Part shown: piece after piece, positions 36,801 to 46,044 of the stretch | How the letters are laid out: each line of letters opens with the position of its first letter | Numbering within the stretch: position 1 is the first letter of the stretch | Assembly (NCBI GenBank): GCA_024695815.1 | Contig: JAILHK010000011.1 | Span: 1-64,000 of the forward strand | Length of the DNA: 64,000 bases | Direction: 5' to 3' | Source: Prevotella sp. | GTDB taxonomy: Bacteria; Bacteroidota; Bacteroidia; Bacteroidales; Bacteroidaceae | The notes under the pieces: generated by a model | Database searches by the model: none | The model's input: the letters and a program-made list of their open reading frames with translations, nothing else | Told to the model about the DNA's origin: nothing | Program-made: the position numbers and the translations under genes

Positions 36801-37472
36801 AACCAGCAGATTGGCGGTATCTTCGGATGTACACTTGACAAGGGTGCTACCATCCGCAACACATACTACAATGGTAAGATGGATGCCGTGTTCCGCGGTT
36901 GCGCCGGTGGTTTCATTGGTTTGGTCGATGTAGCCAACAGCGAAATCACCATCGAGGGTTGTGTATCTATCGGCGACATCTGGTCTTCTTCCAACAACTG
37001 GAGCCACGCTGGTTCGTTCATCGGAAAGAATGGTGCGGGCGACACGCCAAACGGTAAGATTACCTTCACCAACAACATTGCCAACCAGTATCAGGACCTC
37101 GTAGGTGTACCCGAGAATCCTTGGCCCTACAGCAACGAGACTGCAGAGGGTGGCTTTGTAGAATACCAGACCGAGGTTCCCACACAGATGCTGGAGGAGC
37201 AGAGCACCTACACAAACATTGGATGGGACTTCGAGAACATCTGGACCTTCGACACCAACTCTGGTTACAAGTATCCTGTTCTGAAGAACATCGGCTACGT
37301 TCCTTTCACCCTGTCAGAGGAGAACAACAACCCCGACGGCATTGTTGAACTGAACGGACAGCAGACAACTGTTGCCAAGAAGCACATCTACGACCTGAAC
37401 GGACGCCAGATGAAGGGCAACCTGAAGAAGGGTGTCTATGTTGTGAATGGCAACAAGGTAGTGATTAAATAA
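33894..37472 (+). CDS. GLUG-motif repeat surface protein
   Basis: A 1192-residue secreted protein (signal peptide ending near GTSAQ). It has three large homologous sections, each opening with a gentle variant of ADxLLxxLKxxPSGxFxLxxDIDL, followed by GLUG-type beta-helix repeats (GTFNGQGHTINGLRIGGGENLGLFG, given here in parts: GTFNGQGHTINGL at about residue 63; GKLHGNGHVIRGM about residue 462; GTFDGQGHRIKNA about residue 865). Ig-like segments (Big2-like, SIDLAPFSTLDRQVTISSSN) separate the sections. The tail HIYDLNGRQMKG...GVYVVNG is a type IX-like signal. It lies 22 bases after the GH38 gene and 30 before susC, so it is co-transcribed. A surface glycan-binding role in place of SusE/F is a guess. 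Confidence 0.8.
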   Translation: MCKSLHGLKKSFGLALVLLASMGTSAQTEISNAEGLKAIANDLAGEYVLTSDITLSEEWTPIGNAQNPFCGTFNGQGHTINGLRIGGGENLGLFGSASGASIENVRLTNAEVGIYGNGKAVGTIVGNAQGVTIKSCFTSGVAYGHDHVGGIAGDVRNGTEIINCMSTMAVYSSGYQAGGIAGDNYDGSYTNNLFLGQVYAGNSWNGCGGIVGLQEGPGSCTINGCVAAPVSLGVADGVANYHIHAIVGNPDPDPKAVLNNCLALDPVRYYVGSIRTGADITGGKLDTIMDSQFNGIPKTEAELKQKATYTAIGWNEQAWDMADGRFPVLQGMSVPFDGDYVVYNSLPEFFKGTSIDLAPFSTLDRQVTISSSNPNVIAVDGTKITAVAIGQAVVTISTEGDALIKGFSKSIDITVNSMDTDIKNADELLTKLKQNPSGEFDIVADIDLTGVEFTPLPEFTGKLHGNGHVIRGMRFDNSGQANVGLFSTTRSALVEDLGFEDAYLVGNENVGAVAGHVYGGIVRRIFVMNSYIEGRDHVGSFTGDMSNDFGALSEISDCISDAQVKTRQYQSGGMVGVANGGVLKNCLFSGTAEDLLNYTCNNGFISLIDSDTYPTTITNCFSGAAHINGGDPNTPRIAQSKRDNTVLSNNYVMASTVYNGSFSTITGNANNEQGAMIDDNTARTKAFYANTLGWDFENTWTFLPNAEGKMFPVLKIMKTPLKTRIIDDEFNSALVYEAGSEFKDLTKVHASWGQALDIKITEGEKLVDVVDGTKLYCSDENGVFLGMGTLTIQANMPSGLAELFTVVGENSFSIPVTANDIVTEISTVEDLKNMKKMPSGKFVLTADIDMKDVEFEGLFNDGNAFSGTFDGQGHRIKNATVNVASGDNKGIFGNVNGGIIKNVAFEDFQVISPNKSANHIGFIGRAENCTIENVALTGKVMGNDHVALLAGDGVNATVENCYVWGEVTANQQIGGIFGCTLDKGATIRNTYYNGKMDAVFRGCAGGFIGLVDVANSEITIEGCVSIGDIWSSSNNWSHAGSFIGKNGAGDTPNGKITFTNNIANQYQDLVGVPENPWPYSNETAEGGFVEYQTEVPTQMLEEQSTYTNIGWDFENIWTFDTNSGYKYPVLKNIGYVPFTLSEENNNPDGIVELNGQQTTVAKKHIYDLNGRQMKGNLKKGVYVVNGNKVVIK

Positions 37473-37502
37473 TAATTTATACTTGAAAAACAGTAAGTAA
37501 AT

Positions 37503-40500
37503 ATGAGAATAACAGCAGATTGTATTAAAAAAACGCTGCTATCGTTCTTTGCCACAATGATGGTGACCTGCGCACTCGCAGGTCCCATCAAAGTGACGGG
37601 ACGCGTACAAGACGTCAACGGCGAACCGCTCATTGGCGTCACCGTACAAGTGAAAGGCACATCAAATGGTGTAATGACCGACGTCAACGGCCAGTACACC
37701 ATCAATTGTTCTGAGGGCGACATCATCACCACCTCTTATGTGGGCTATAAGGCTGAAGAGCGCAAGGCCAACAAGACCCTGATTGATATCATCCTTCACG
37801 AGCAAGTCAACGACATCGACGAGGTAACCGTAGTAGGTTACTCTACGCGTAAGAAGATCTCGGTGCTGGGTGCACAGACCACACTGAAGATGGACGATGT
37901 GAAGGCACCTGTTGCCAACATGACCTCTGTGCTGGCCGGTCGTGTGGCTGGTGTGGTATCGGTACAGCGTACCGGTGTGCCCGGACAAGACGACTCTGAC
38001 ATCTGGATTCGTGGTATCTCTACGTTGACCAACCGCAACGAGGGTCCTCTGGTGCTGGTGGACGGTATCGAGCGTAGCTGGAACAACCTGTCGCCCGAGG
38101 ACATCGAGTCAATCACCGTGCTGAAGGACGCAGCCTCTACGGCCGTCTATGGTGTACGTGGTGGTAACGGTGTCATCATCATCACCACGAAGCCTGGTGA
38201 GGTGAGCAAACCTAAGTTCTCTTTCGACGTATTCCAGGGTATCACCTCGCTGACCAAGGTGCCCGACCTGGTCGATGGTATTGAATACATGCATGCCGTG
38301 AACGAGGCCTATCAGACCAGCCGTGGCTACGACTACTATGGTGCAAACCAGATTATCAACACAAAGATTGCCAACGGCATGCCTCTGACTGCCGATGAGC
38401 TGACCTACAAGCAGGGACTGATTGACGGCAATGGCGGCAAGCTGCCCGCTTCTATCAACAAGTACCTGTATCCTAATGTGGACTGGATGCGCGAGATGTA
38501 TCACAAGTACGGATGGAACCGTCGTGCCAACGTCAACATCCGTGGTGGTGCGCCCAACGCCAGCTACTACATCTCTCTGTCGTACTATACCGAGAAGGGT
38601 TTGACCAAAGACGATCCTTCACAGGACTTCAGCTCTGAGATTGACTACAACCGTTATAACTTCCTGACCAACGTCAACCTGAAGGCCACCAAGACCACTA
38701 ATCTGGATGTGGGCGTCAGCGGATGGTTGGCCAGCGGCAACTATCCTCACGAGTCGCTGAAAGACATCTTCAGCCGTGCCATGACCACCAACCCCGTCAT
38801 CTTCCCCGTGCAGTATGCCGATGGTCGCAGCCCTGGCTCGTCACCCCACGACTACAGCCTGGACTCTCCTTGGGAGACGCTGACGCGCCGTGGTTATCAG
38901 ACGCAGCACCAAACACAGATCAACACCAACCTGAAGTTGACGCAAGACTTAGGTTTCTTTGACTGGAGCAAGGGTCTGACAGCCCGTGCACTGGTGGCCT
39001 TCGACTTCCGTGCCACTCAGGCATTGAAGTACCAGGTGCGCAACTCAAGTTGGAAACCCACCGGTCGCCAACAGAATGGTGTGTGGGTTGAAGACACCAG
39101 CCTCTATCCTCAGCTTACCGACGAGAACGGCAACCTGTTGTGGGTGAAAGATGGCAACGGCAACGACACCACCACGCCACTGCTGGACACTCGTCCAGAG
39201 ATGCTGCTGCTCACCGAGCAATATCGTGGTAACAACTCCATGAACGTGACAGCCGACAAGTGGGTTTATCGTACTTTCTACTTTGAAGGTGCTCTCGACT
39301 ATCGTCGCACGTTCAACCGCTACCACAACGTCACCGGACTGTTGCTGTTCAACATGCGCAGCTATCTGGATGCCAACAACAACGACCTGTTGCAGACTCT
39401 GCCCTACAAGCAGCAGAGCCTTTCTACACGTCTGACCTACGACTATGACAACCGTTACTTCGTAGAGCTCAATGGTGGTTACACCGGTTCTGAGAACTTC
39501 GAGCCAGGCCATCGCTTCGGCTTCTTCCCTGCTGTGGCATTCGGTTGGGTACCCTCTAACGAGAAATGGTGGGATCCCATCTCTAAGTACATCTCGTTCT
39601 TCAAGATTCGTTATTCTAACGGTAAGGTAGGTAACTCTTCTACCGATGGTCGCTTCACCTACTTCACACAGATTGGCGGAACGGGCGACGATGGCAAGTA
39701 CAGCAGCTACTGGGGCAACGACGGACTGGGCTTCAACCGCTACGGCTACACCCCTCAGTGGTCTGTGGTTCACAAGCAGGACCTGGGTATCGAGATCAAC
39801 TTCCTGGACAATGAGCTGACCTTCATCGTAGACCTCTTCAAGGAGAACCGTTCTAAGATCTTCGTATCGCGCGACAACGTGCCCCTCTCTGCAGGTTTCG
39901 CCACCAATATCTCGGCCAATGTAGGTAAGGTAGAGAATAAGGGTATGGAGGCATCGTTCGAATACCACCATCAGTTTGGCAAGGACCTGTACATGTCATT
40001 GCGTGGCAACATGGCCATGAACGACGACAAGGTCATCGAGAATGCTCAGGCCGATCCCGCACATCCCTGGCTGGACCGCCGCGGTCACAACGTGCTGGCT
40101 GAATGGGGCTACGTAGCCGAAGGTCTTTACACCAGCGACCAGCAGATCAAGGATCGCAACATCACCCAGTTCGGTGAGACCTATCCCGGCGAGCTGGTGG
40201 CTCCTGGCGACATCATGTATAAAGATATGAACGGCGACGGTCATATCGACGAGTACGACCAGGTATGCATCAGCCGTGGCGACGTGCCACGCATCTACTA
40301 CGGTTTCGGTGGCGACCTGCGCTGGAAGAACGTTGGTCTTGGCATCCTGTTCCAGGGTGTGGCTGATGCCGAACGCATCTTGCGCGGCAACGGTATCCGT
40401 CCGTTCACCTCTACCTCGGGCGGTGGTACACTCTATTCAAACATTGCCGACCGCTGGAGTGCAGACGATCCCGAGAATACTGATGTCTTCTATCCATTAC

Positions 40501-40787
40501 TGGCATGGGGTGAGAATGACCCTCACAACATCAACAACTTCAAGACCAGCACCTGGTGGAAACGCGATTTCAGCTTCATGCGCCTGAAGCAGTTCACCAT
40601 TTCGTACTACTTCCCCAAGTCATGGACTCGCAACACCTTCCTCAGCGGTGGTCGTTTCTACCTGATGGGCGAGAACGTGCTCACCTTCAGCAAATTCAAG
40701 CTGTGGGATCCCGAGTTGAATACCGACAATGGTATCTCTTATCCCAACGTACGCACATTCTCTATTGGTGTCAACTTCAACCTCTAA
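37503..40787 (+). CDS. SusC/RagA-type TonB-dependent outer-membrane transporter
   Basis: A 1094-residue outer-membrane receptor. After the signal peptide comes a carboxypeptidase-like DUF4480-type domain (VTGRVQDVNGEPLIGVTVQVKG, in parts; about residues 27-100). A plug domain follows with the SusC signatures DEVTVVGYSTRKK (about residues 105-117), IWIRGISTLTN and LVLVDGIERS...LKDAASTAVYGVRGGNGVIIITTK. The rest is a 22-strand barrel with a C-terminal FSIGVNFNL strand. It imports oligosaccharides captured by the SusD partner, powered by TonB. It is the third gene in the operon; SusD follows 19 bases later. The substrate is inferred to be alpha-mannosides from the flanking GH38 and GH92. Confidence 0.95.
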   Translation: MRITADCIKKTLLSFFATMMVTCALAGPIKVTGRVQDVNGEPLIGVTVQVKGTSNGVMTDVNGQYTINCSEGDIITTSYVGYKAEERKANKTLIDIILHEQVNDIDEVTVVGYSTRKKISVLGAQTTLKMDDVKAPVANMTSVLAGRVAGVVSVQRTGVPGQDDSDIWIRGISTLTNRNEGPLVLVDGIERSWNNLSPEDIESITVLKDAASTAVYGVRGGNGVIIITTKPGEVSKPKFSFDVFQGITSLTKVPDLVDGIEYMHAVNEAYQTSRGYDYYGANQIINTKIANGMPLTADELTYKQGLIDGNGGKLPASINKYLYPNVDWMREMYHKYGWNRRANVNIRGGAPNASYYISLSYYTEKGLTKDDPSQDFSSEIDYNRYNFLTNVNLKATKTTNLDVGVSGWLASGNYPHESLKDIFSRAMTTNPVIFPVQYADGRSPGSSPHDYSLDSPWETLTRRGYQTQHQTQINTNLKLTQDLGFFDWSKGLTARALVAFDFRATQALKYQVRNSSWKPTGRQQNGVWVEDTSLYPQLTDENGNLLWVKDGNGNDTTTPLLDTRPEMLLLTEQYRGNNSMNVTADKWVYRTFYFEGALDYRRTFNRYHNVTGLLLFNMRSYLDANNNDLLQTLPYKQQSLSTRLTYDYDNRYFVELNGGYTGSENFEPGHRFGFFPAVAFGWVPSNEKWWDPISKYISFFKIRYSNGKVGNSSTDGRFTYFTQIGGTGDDGKYSSYWGNDGLGFNRYGYTPQWSVVHKQDLGIEINFLDNELTFIVDLFKENRSKIFVSRDNVPLSAGFATNISANVGKVENKGMEASFEYHHQFGKDLYMSLRGNMAMNDDKVIENAQADPAHPWLDRRGHNVLAEWGYVAEGLYTSDQQIKDRNITQFGETYPGELVAPGDIMYKDMNGDGHIDEYDQVCISRGDVPRIYYGFGGDLRWKNVGLGILFQGVADAERILRGNGIRPFTSTSGGGTLYSNIADRWSADDPENTDVFYPLLAWGENDPHNINNFKTSTWWKRDFSFMRLKQFTISYYFPKSWTRNTFLSGGRFYLMGENVLTFSKFKLWDPELNTDNGISYPNVRTFSIGVNFNL

Positions 40788-40806
40788 CAGTATAATATAG
40801 ATAATC

Positions 40807-42894
40807 ATGATTAATAAAACAAAGAAATATTGCTTTGGAGTCTTGCTGACCGCCATGACTACGTTCACACTCAGCTCATGCGACGACTACTTCGACGACG
40901 TGCCCAACAACGCCACTTCGCTCGAGGATGTCTTCTCTAACCGTGGGCAGACTCTCAGTTGGTTGTCCAACGTTTATTCTTATATCCCCAACACCCTGCA
41001 GACCCGCTATCAGGGAGGTACCAGCAACGGTATGATGCTGCATGCCTCACTCTCGGGCTATCAGCCTTGGAGCGACAATGGTCAGGGTAAGCATCTGAAC
41101 ATCATCAACGGTACGCTGTCGCCTTCTACTGGTTGGGTGGCCGACATGTTCACCAACTATTATCGTGGCATTCAGTATGCCAACGTGTACCTGCAGCATG
41201 TGGACGAGTGCGACCCTCTGAGCGATGCTGAGAAGGCTACCACCAAAGCCGAGTGCCGTGCACTGAGAGCTTATTTCTACTTCTGTCTGATGAAGCACTT
41301 CGGTCCTGTGGCTATCATTGGCGACCGTGTGAATGGTGTAGAAGACGACCTGGGCAACATGATGGAAGAGCGTAGCACCGTGGACGAGTGCTTCGACTAC
41401 ATTCTCAGCGAGTTCGACGATGTGCTGAGCAGTGGCGACCTGCTGACCAAGTACGACAGCGAGAACACCTTCGTTCGTCAGTATGCCGGCAACTTCACCG
41501 AAGAGACCGTTCGCGGTATCCGTTCTGAGGTGCTGTTGTTCCGCGCCAGCTATCTGTTCAATGGCGATCCCTTCTATGCCGACGTTACTAATCCCGACGG
41601 CAAGAAGCTGTTCCCCCAAGCTCGCGACAACCAGAAATGGATTGACGCCCGCGATGCTGCCAAGGAACTGATCGACGACGGCCAGTGGCGACTGGTGCTG
41701 CGCAACAGCAGTGGCGAGCTGGTCAACTCGGTTGATCAGTCATGTCCCTACAACTCTGTTCTCTATGCCTGCATCGGCAACAGCGACAACGAGGAGATGA
41801 TTGTGGGCACCACCAAGAACTCTACCGACACCTATCCTATGGTGCCGCGCAACAATGGTGGTTCGCTGCCCGCTCCCTACGGAACTGTTGACGGCGGTGC
41901 CGGTGCTTACACCGTACCCTTGGAGTTCGTGGACCTCTACTTCACCAACAAGGGTCTGCGCATCGAGGAAGACCCCGACTACTTCACGTATGACGAGTAT
42001 GGCGACGAGACTCAATACACCAACGCACTGGTGAACCTGCGTAAGACCACCTACAACGATCCCTATTCTGGCTACAACTACTTCACCATGCAGAACGCAC
42101 ATCCTATCATGAAGCAGTTCTACGACCGTGAGGCTCGTTTCTATCTGGGCATCACCTTCCAGAATCGTCCTTGGAACATTGGCAATGGTAAGAACGCTCC
42201 CAGCGAGATGAACTACTCGGGCAACTCTGGTCCTAACTCATCTGGTACACACGACTATCCCGTATTCGGTACCATCTGCCGCAAGAGCTGTCAGTATGGT
42301 AGCGCACTGGGCGGCTGGAGCTACTGCGTGCTGCTGCGTCTGGGCGAAGTTTACCTGAACTATGCTGAGGCTTGCGCCGAGCTGGGCGAACTGGAGGAAG
42401 CACTGACGGCTGTCAATGCCATCCGTGCACGTGCCGGTGTGGCAGAGTATAAGGTCAATGCCAGCGACGACACCAAGGGTGCTCGTGGCGAAGACCGCAT
42501 CGCGCTGCCTGCCTACGACCAGACCACGGTGCTGAAGGCAGTCTATCGCGAGCGCCTCATCGAGATGGCATTCGAGAACAAGTACTACTACGACGTTCGT
42601 CGTTGGGGTGTGGCCGAAGGTAAGTGGCGCACCAACGGCGAGGAACTCACCGATGGTTGGATCTACGCTCCCTACCACAAGGGTGGTGAAGGTGGCGACC
42701 TGTATGGCTACAACCTCTATGGCAGCAACACCGCTACCGACCTGAAGTTCTACAAGCGCGTGGTACAGCAGCACCGTATCTTTGCTAAGCGCATGTCGCT
42801 GCTGCCCATTCCTCAGGAGGAGCTGAACCGCAACCACCTCTGTGTTCAGAACAAGGGTTGGGAGAGCACGGTTGACGAGCACAACAAACAGTAA
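40807..42894 (+). CDS. SusD/RagB-type surface glycan-binding lipoprotein
   Basis: A 695-residue lipoprotein with lipobox-like LSSCDDYFDDVPNN at the signal-peptide end (Cys about residue 25). SusD features are the SLEDVFSNRGQTLSWLSNVYSYIPN start, YYRGIQYANVYLQHV, the TPR-like AECRALRAYFYFCLMKHFGPV and the C-terminal RERLIEMAFENKYYYDVRRWG block. It binds glycan at the cell surface and forms the lid over SusC. Last gene of the operon; a strong terminator follows at 42915. It is somewhat longer than many SusD proteins (often 500-600 residues), which is not unusual for N-glycan loci. Confidence 0.95.
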   Translation: MINKTKKYCFGVLLTAMTTFTLSSCDDYFDDVPNNATSLEDVFSNRGQTLSWLSNVYSYIPNTLQTRYQGGTSNGMMLHASLSGYQPWSDNGQGKHLNIINGTLSPSTGWVADMFTNYYRGIQYANVYLQHVDECDPLSDAEKATTKAECRALRAYFYFCLMKHFGPVAIIGDRVNGVEDDLGNMMEERSTVDECFDYILSEFDDVLSSGDLLTKYDSENTFVRQYAGNFTEETVRGIRSEVLLFRASYLFNGDPFYADVTNPDGKKLFPQARDNQKWIDARDAAKELIDDGQWRLVLRNSSGELVNSVDQSCPYNSVLYACIGNSDNEEMIVGTTKNSTDTYPMVPRNNGGSLPAPYGTVDGGAGAYTVPLEFVDLYFTNKGLRIEEDPDYFTYDEYGDETQYTNALVNLRKTTYNDPYSGYNYFTMQNAHPIMKQFYDREARFYLGITFQNRPWNIGNGKNAPSEMNYSGNSGPNSSGTHDYPVFGTICRKSCQYGSALGGWSYCVLLRLGEVYLNYAEACAELGELEEALTAVNAIRARAGVAEYKVNASDDTKGARGEDRIALPAYDQTTVLKAVYRERLIEMAFENKYYYDVRRWGVAEGKWRTNGEELTDGWIYAPYHKGGEGGDLYGYNLYGSNTATDLKFYKRVVQQHRIFAKRMSLLPIPQEELNRNHLCVQNKGWESTVDEHNKQ

Positions 42895-42914
42895 TCATCC
42901 ATAATCCTATATCA

Positions 42915-42957
42915 AGAGCGTGTGCCGCATTTGTTAGCGGTGCACGCTCTTTCTTTA
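42915..42957 (+). terminator. Terminator after the SusCD operon
   Basis: AGAGCGTGTGCCGC pairs with GCGGTGCACGCTCT (14 pairs including two G-T wobbles) around an 8-base loop, followed by TTCTTT. It separates the operon from the regulator gene. Confidence 0.85.
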
Positions 42958-43116
42958 TATCCCACCGCTCTTCTGGTGGTCATGCGCCATATGTCTTCAA
43001 CACAGGTCTATCATCCTTTGACATCTTTATATGACAAAGAACGGCCTGTAGGACTGATAGCAATCTAAATAAAGTTAAATAAAGTCGGAGTATTCGTGCA
43101 ACCAAAAAACAATGTT

Positions 43117-43124
43117 TAATTTTG
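43117..43124 (+). promoter_or_regulatory. -7 element of the regulator gene
   Basis: TAATTTTG matches TAnnTTTG, 38 bases before the start at 43162. No TTTG-N3-CAAA pair is seen here, so the regulator appears not to be under the same sites. Confidence 0.55.
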
Positions 43125-43161
43125 CAAAGCTAAATACATAAAGCTTGAACTAAATAGTAAG

Positions 43162-45960
43162 ATGCGACGAAGGCTGTATGGTTTATTCCTATTGGCATGC
43201 GTCCTAAAGTCAACTTGTGCCTATAATATCAAGCACATCCAAGGACTGACCAATAGTTTTGTATTGTCCGTAGAACAAAAGCCCAGTGGCGAGATGCTCT
43301 TTGGCACCCTCGACGGGCTCGATGGCTACGATGGTGTACGCGTGTGGAGTGCCGACACCCATGGCAAGAACAGCATCCGTGGACGCGTTGTCGAGAACGT
43401 GATGTGCGTCAACGGCAACCAGACATGGGTACTCACCAACTATGGTCTTAACGTATTTACACGATACAAAAAGGAATACAAGTTCTTCTCTCAGTTTGCC
43501 GGACTGAGAAAGATGAAGCGCAACCCAAGGGGCGACGGCTTCATTCTTGACAACGGACGTCTTTGCTACATGGGTCCCGACGGCAATTTCCACTCTCTTT
43601 CCTTAGGACTTGGCGACAATGTGCCCTGGCCATGCGACTATGTGGTGACCGACCACCAGGTGCTGGTGTTCCAGAACAGTCGTATCATGACCTACGAGTT
43701 GCTGCGCCATGCCGACGGCACGTATCAGATAAGACGATACCACCAGCGGGCTGCCAACATCCGCATTGCCGTGGAAAGTCACGACAAGGAGTATATCATC
43801 GACGACCAGGGCATGCTGCTGACCTACTCCTACGCCACCCGACGCTTTCAGAAACTGTTCTCACTGAGCCACGAACTGGCCACGCGAGGCAGCATCAACG
43901 ACATTGTGGAGTTCAACGGCGAACTGCTGATAGCTTTTGGCACGGGCGGCATGATCAGTGTTGTGCTGCCGAAAGGTCCTGACGACACACCGAAGATCAC
44001 CGACCTGAACATCAACACAGGCGTGTTCTGCCTGACCAAAGACCGCTACAACGATATCGTTTGGATAGGTACCGACGGCGAGGGCGTGCTCATGCTGAGC
44101 GACGAGGCATATACCTACTGCACCTACACGGGCAAAAGCATCTTCACCAAGCAGCAACAGGCCATCCGCGCCCTGCTGCTCGATGCCGACAACACGCTGT
44201 GGGTTGGTTCTAAGGGCGATGGTCTGCTCCGTGTTCCGCACTTCAGCACCGCCAACAGTCAGTCGCTGCCACAGGGCACCCACTTCAACGACGCTACGCC
44301 GGGCTTGGAGAGTCGCAACATCTTCAGCATACTGGACAGCAAAGACGGACAGCACATCTGGATAGGTCACGACCGTGGCGTGAGTTGCTACGACAGAAAG
44401 AGCCAGCGTTTCATCAGAATGTCGCTGCCGGGCTATGCCGCCAACGTGATGGCCATGGCCGAGCGCGACGGTAGGCTATGGCTGGCAGCACTGGGCAACG
44501 GCATCGTGAGTGCACACATCGACCAGAAGAACGGGCAACCGGAACTCAGCGATGTGAAGTCCTACCGTCTTGACGGCGGCAGCATGTCGTCCAACTACTT
44601 CTTCTGCATGGCCGAAGGGCCACAGGGCTATCTGCTTTTCGGCAATCGCGGAAAGGGACTCTACAAACTGAAGGGCGACATCTTGGAGCATGTGCCCTTC
44701 GGCGATACCGAGAAGACACCCAACATCAACGACGTCTTCGCTCTAAGAAACATTGCCAACAACCTATGGATAGGCACCAGTGCCGGCATCATCATCCTGG
44801 ACCATAAAGGCACCGTCAAACATATAGACACCATCCACGGTCTCCCCTCCAACACCATCCATGCCTTCACATTGAGCAGTCATGGCGAGGTGTGGGCCTC
44901 AACAAGTGCTGGTCTGGCTGCCCTTAGTCTGCAAGGCGACGTTATCAAGGTTGTTGACAGCAACACCATCCCAGGGTTCAAGGAATATTGCGACGGCGCA
45001 GCCTACCATGCAGGCAACACGTTGCTCTTCGGCTCTATCAATGGTCTTGCTGCCATCAGCTATGATGCCCATGCCACGCCCTGCGCCAACAAGTTGCAGA
45101 TAGACTTCAACCGCCTGAGCATTCAAGGCATCCAACAGGACATCAACGACTTTATGGATCCAGAAGCAGTGGTCAGCACCCTACGTCTGGACCATCAGCA
45201 GAACTTCTTCACCATTGGCGTAGCCACCTACGACTATCTGGGCGGTTCCATGCTAGACTACTATTACCGTCTGTCTGCCAGCGACGAGTGGACAGCCAAC
45301 GGCCACAGCAACCAGTTTACCTTTAGCGATATGCAACCGGGCCACTACACGCTGTATGTGAAGACACGCAACATCAGCACCGGCAAGGAAAGTGGCGAAG
45401 CTCTGCTTCATATCATCATCACCCCACCCTGGTACCGCAGGTGGTGGGCCTATGCGTTCTACATGTGCTGCGCCGCCATCGTCGGTTGGCTGTTGCGCCG
45501 CTGGTGGCAACAGCACCGCAAGCACGAGATGGAGGTAGCGCAACAACAGATGCAAATCGCCAGCGAACAGCAGTCATCGGCCAGCGGCAGCTTTTCCGAT
45601 GCACTCATCGAAAAAGAGCAGCACGACTTCCTCGAAGAGGTCACCGAGGCCGTCGATAAGCATATCGGCAACTCGCACCTTGATGCCGAGATGTTGGCTA
45701 ACATCCTAAAGATCAGTCGTCGCAACCTCTACCGCAAGTTCGAGACAGCCCAGCTGCCACCCGTCAAGGAGTTCATCAAGGCGTATCGTGTCAAAACGGC
45801 GGCACGCCTGCTCGCCTCTACCCACATGACCATCTCTGAGGTGATGTATAAGACGGGCTACGACACGCAGTCTACCTTCTACAAGGAGTTCAGAAGGCAC
45901 TTCAACCAAACGCCTAAGGCCTACCGAGAGCAACAGCAGAGCAAGAACAACACCTTATAA
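43162..45960 (+). CDS. Membrane-bound one-component regulator: propeller sensor plus AraC domain
   Basis: A 932-residue protein that resembles a Bacteroides hybrid two-component regulator with the middle removed. The N-terminus is a signal/anchor (MRRRLYGLFLLACVLKSTCA), followed by Reg_prop propeller repeats (for example DIVWIGTDGEGVLML, NTLWVGSKGDGLLRV, HIWIGHDRGVSCY, NLWIGTSAGIIIL). A Y_Y_Y domain (about residues 690-755, DYYYRLSASDEW) and one transmembrane helix (about residues 770-790, WWAYAFYMCCAAIVGWLL) come next. The cytoplasmic part is a short linker and an AraC-type double HTH (about residues 830-925, LAxILKISRRNLYRKF and ISEVMYKTGYDTQSTFYKEFRRHF). There is no histidine kinase or receiver domain. 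It sits between the SusCD operon and GH92, so it is the best candidate to sense mannoside and activate both. Confidence 0.88.
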   Translation: MRRRLYGLFLLACVLKSTCAYNIKHIQGLTNSFVLSVEQKPSGEMLFGTLDGLDGYDGVRVWSADTHGKNSIRGRVVENVMCVNGNQTWVLTNYGLNVFTRYKKEYKFFSQFAGLRKMKRNPRGDGFILDNGRLCYMGPDGNFHSLSLGLGDNVPWPCDYVVTDHQVLVFQNSRIMTYELLRHADGTYQIRRYHQRAANIRIAVESHDKEYIIDDQGMLLTYSYATRRFQKLFSLSHELATRGSINDIVEFNGELLIAFGTGGMISVVLPKGPDDTPKITDLNINTGVFCLTKDRYNDIVWIGTDGEGVLMLSDEAYTYCTYTGKSIFTKQQQAIRALLLDADNTLWVGSKGDGLLRVPHFSTANSQSLPQGTHFNDATPGLESRNIFSILDSKDGQHIWIGHDRGVSCYDRKSQRFIRMSLPGYAANVMAMAERDGRLWLAALGNGIVSAHIDQKNGQPELSDVKSYRLDGGSMSSNYFFCMAEGPQGYLLFGNRGKGLYKLKGDILEHVPFGDTEKTPNINDVFALRNIANNLWIGTSAGIIILDHKGTVKHIDTIHGLPSNTIHAFTLSSHGEVWASTSAGLAALSLQGDVIKVVDSNTIPGFKEYCDGAAYHAGNTLLFGSINGLAAISYDAHATPCANKLQIDFNRLSIQGIQQDINDFMDPEAVVSTLRLDHQQNFFTIGVATYDYLGGSMLDYYYRLSASDEWTANGHSNQFTFSDMQPGHYTLYVKTRNISTGKESGEALLHIIITPPWYRRWWAYAFYMCCAAIVGWLLRRWWQQHRKHEMEVAQQQMQIASEQQSSASGSFSDALIEKEQHDFLEEVTEAVDKHIGNSHLDAEMLANILKISRRNLYRKFETAQLPPVKEFIKAYRVKTAARLLASTHMTISEVMYKTGYDTQSTFYKEFRRHFNQTPKAYREQQQSKNNTL

Positions 45961-45976
45961 TTATAAAAACGTGCCA

Positions 45977-46015
45977 TTTGTGCCAAAAAAGGAGTATTTT
46001 GGCACAAATGGAAAG
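45977..46015 (+). promoter_or_regulatory. Paired operator sites of the GH92 gene
   Basis: TTTGTGCCAAA (45977-45987) and TTTGGCACAAA (45998-46008) start 21 bp apart; the first is the reverse complement of the second. The downstream box extends as TGGAAAG to 46015, and the -7 element starts 22 bases after that. Spacing between boxes and to the -7 element is identical to the GH38 promoter. Confidence 0.75.
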
Positions 46016-46036
46016 CCCTTTTTGAATTGTAATGAG

Positions 46037-46044
46037 TACCTTTG
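46037..46044 (+). promoter_or_regulatory. -7 element of the GH92 gene
   Basis: TACCTTTG, a full consensus. It overlaps the ATG at 46032, which therefore cannot be the translation start; the ATG at 46122 is used instead. Confidence 0.7.
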
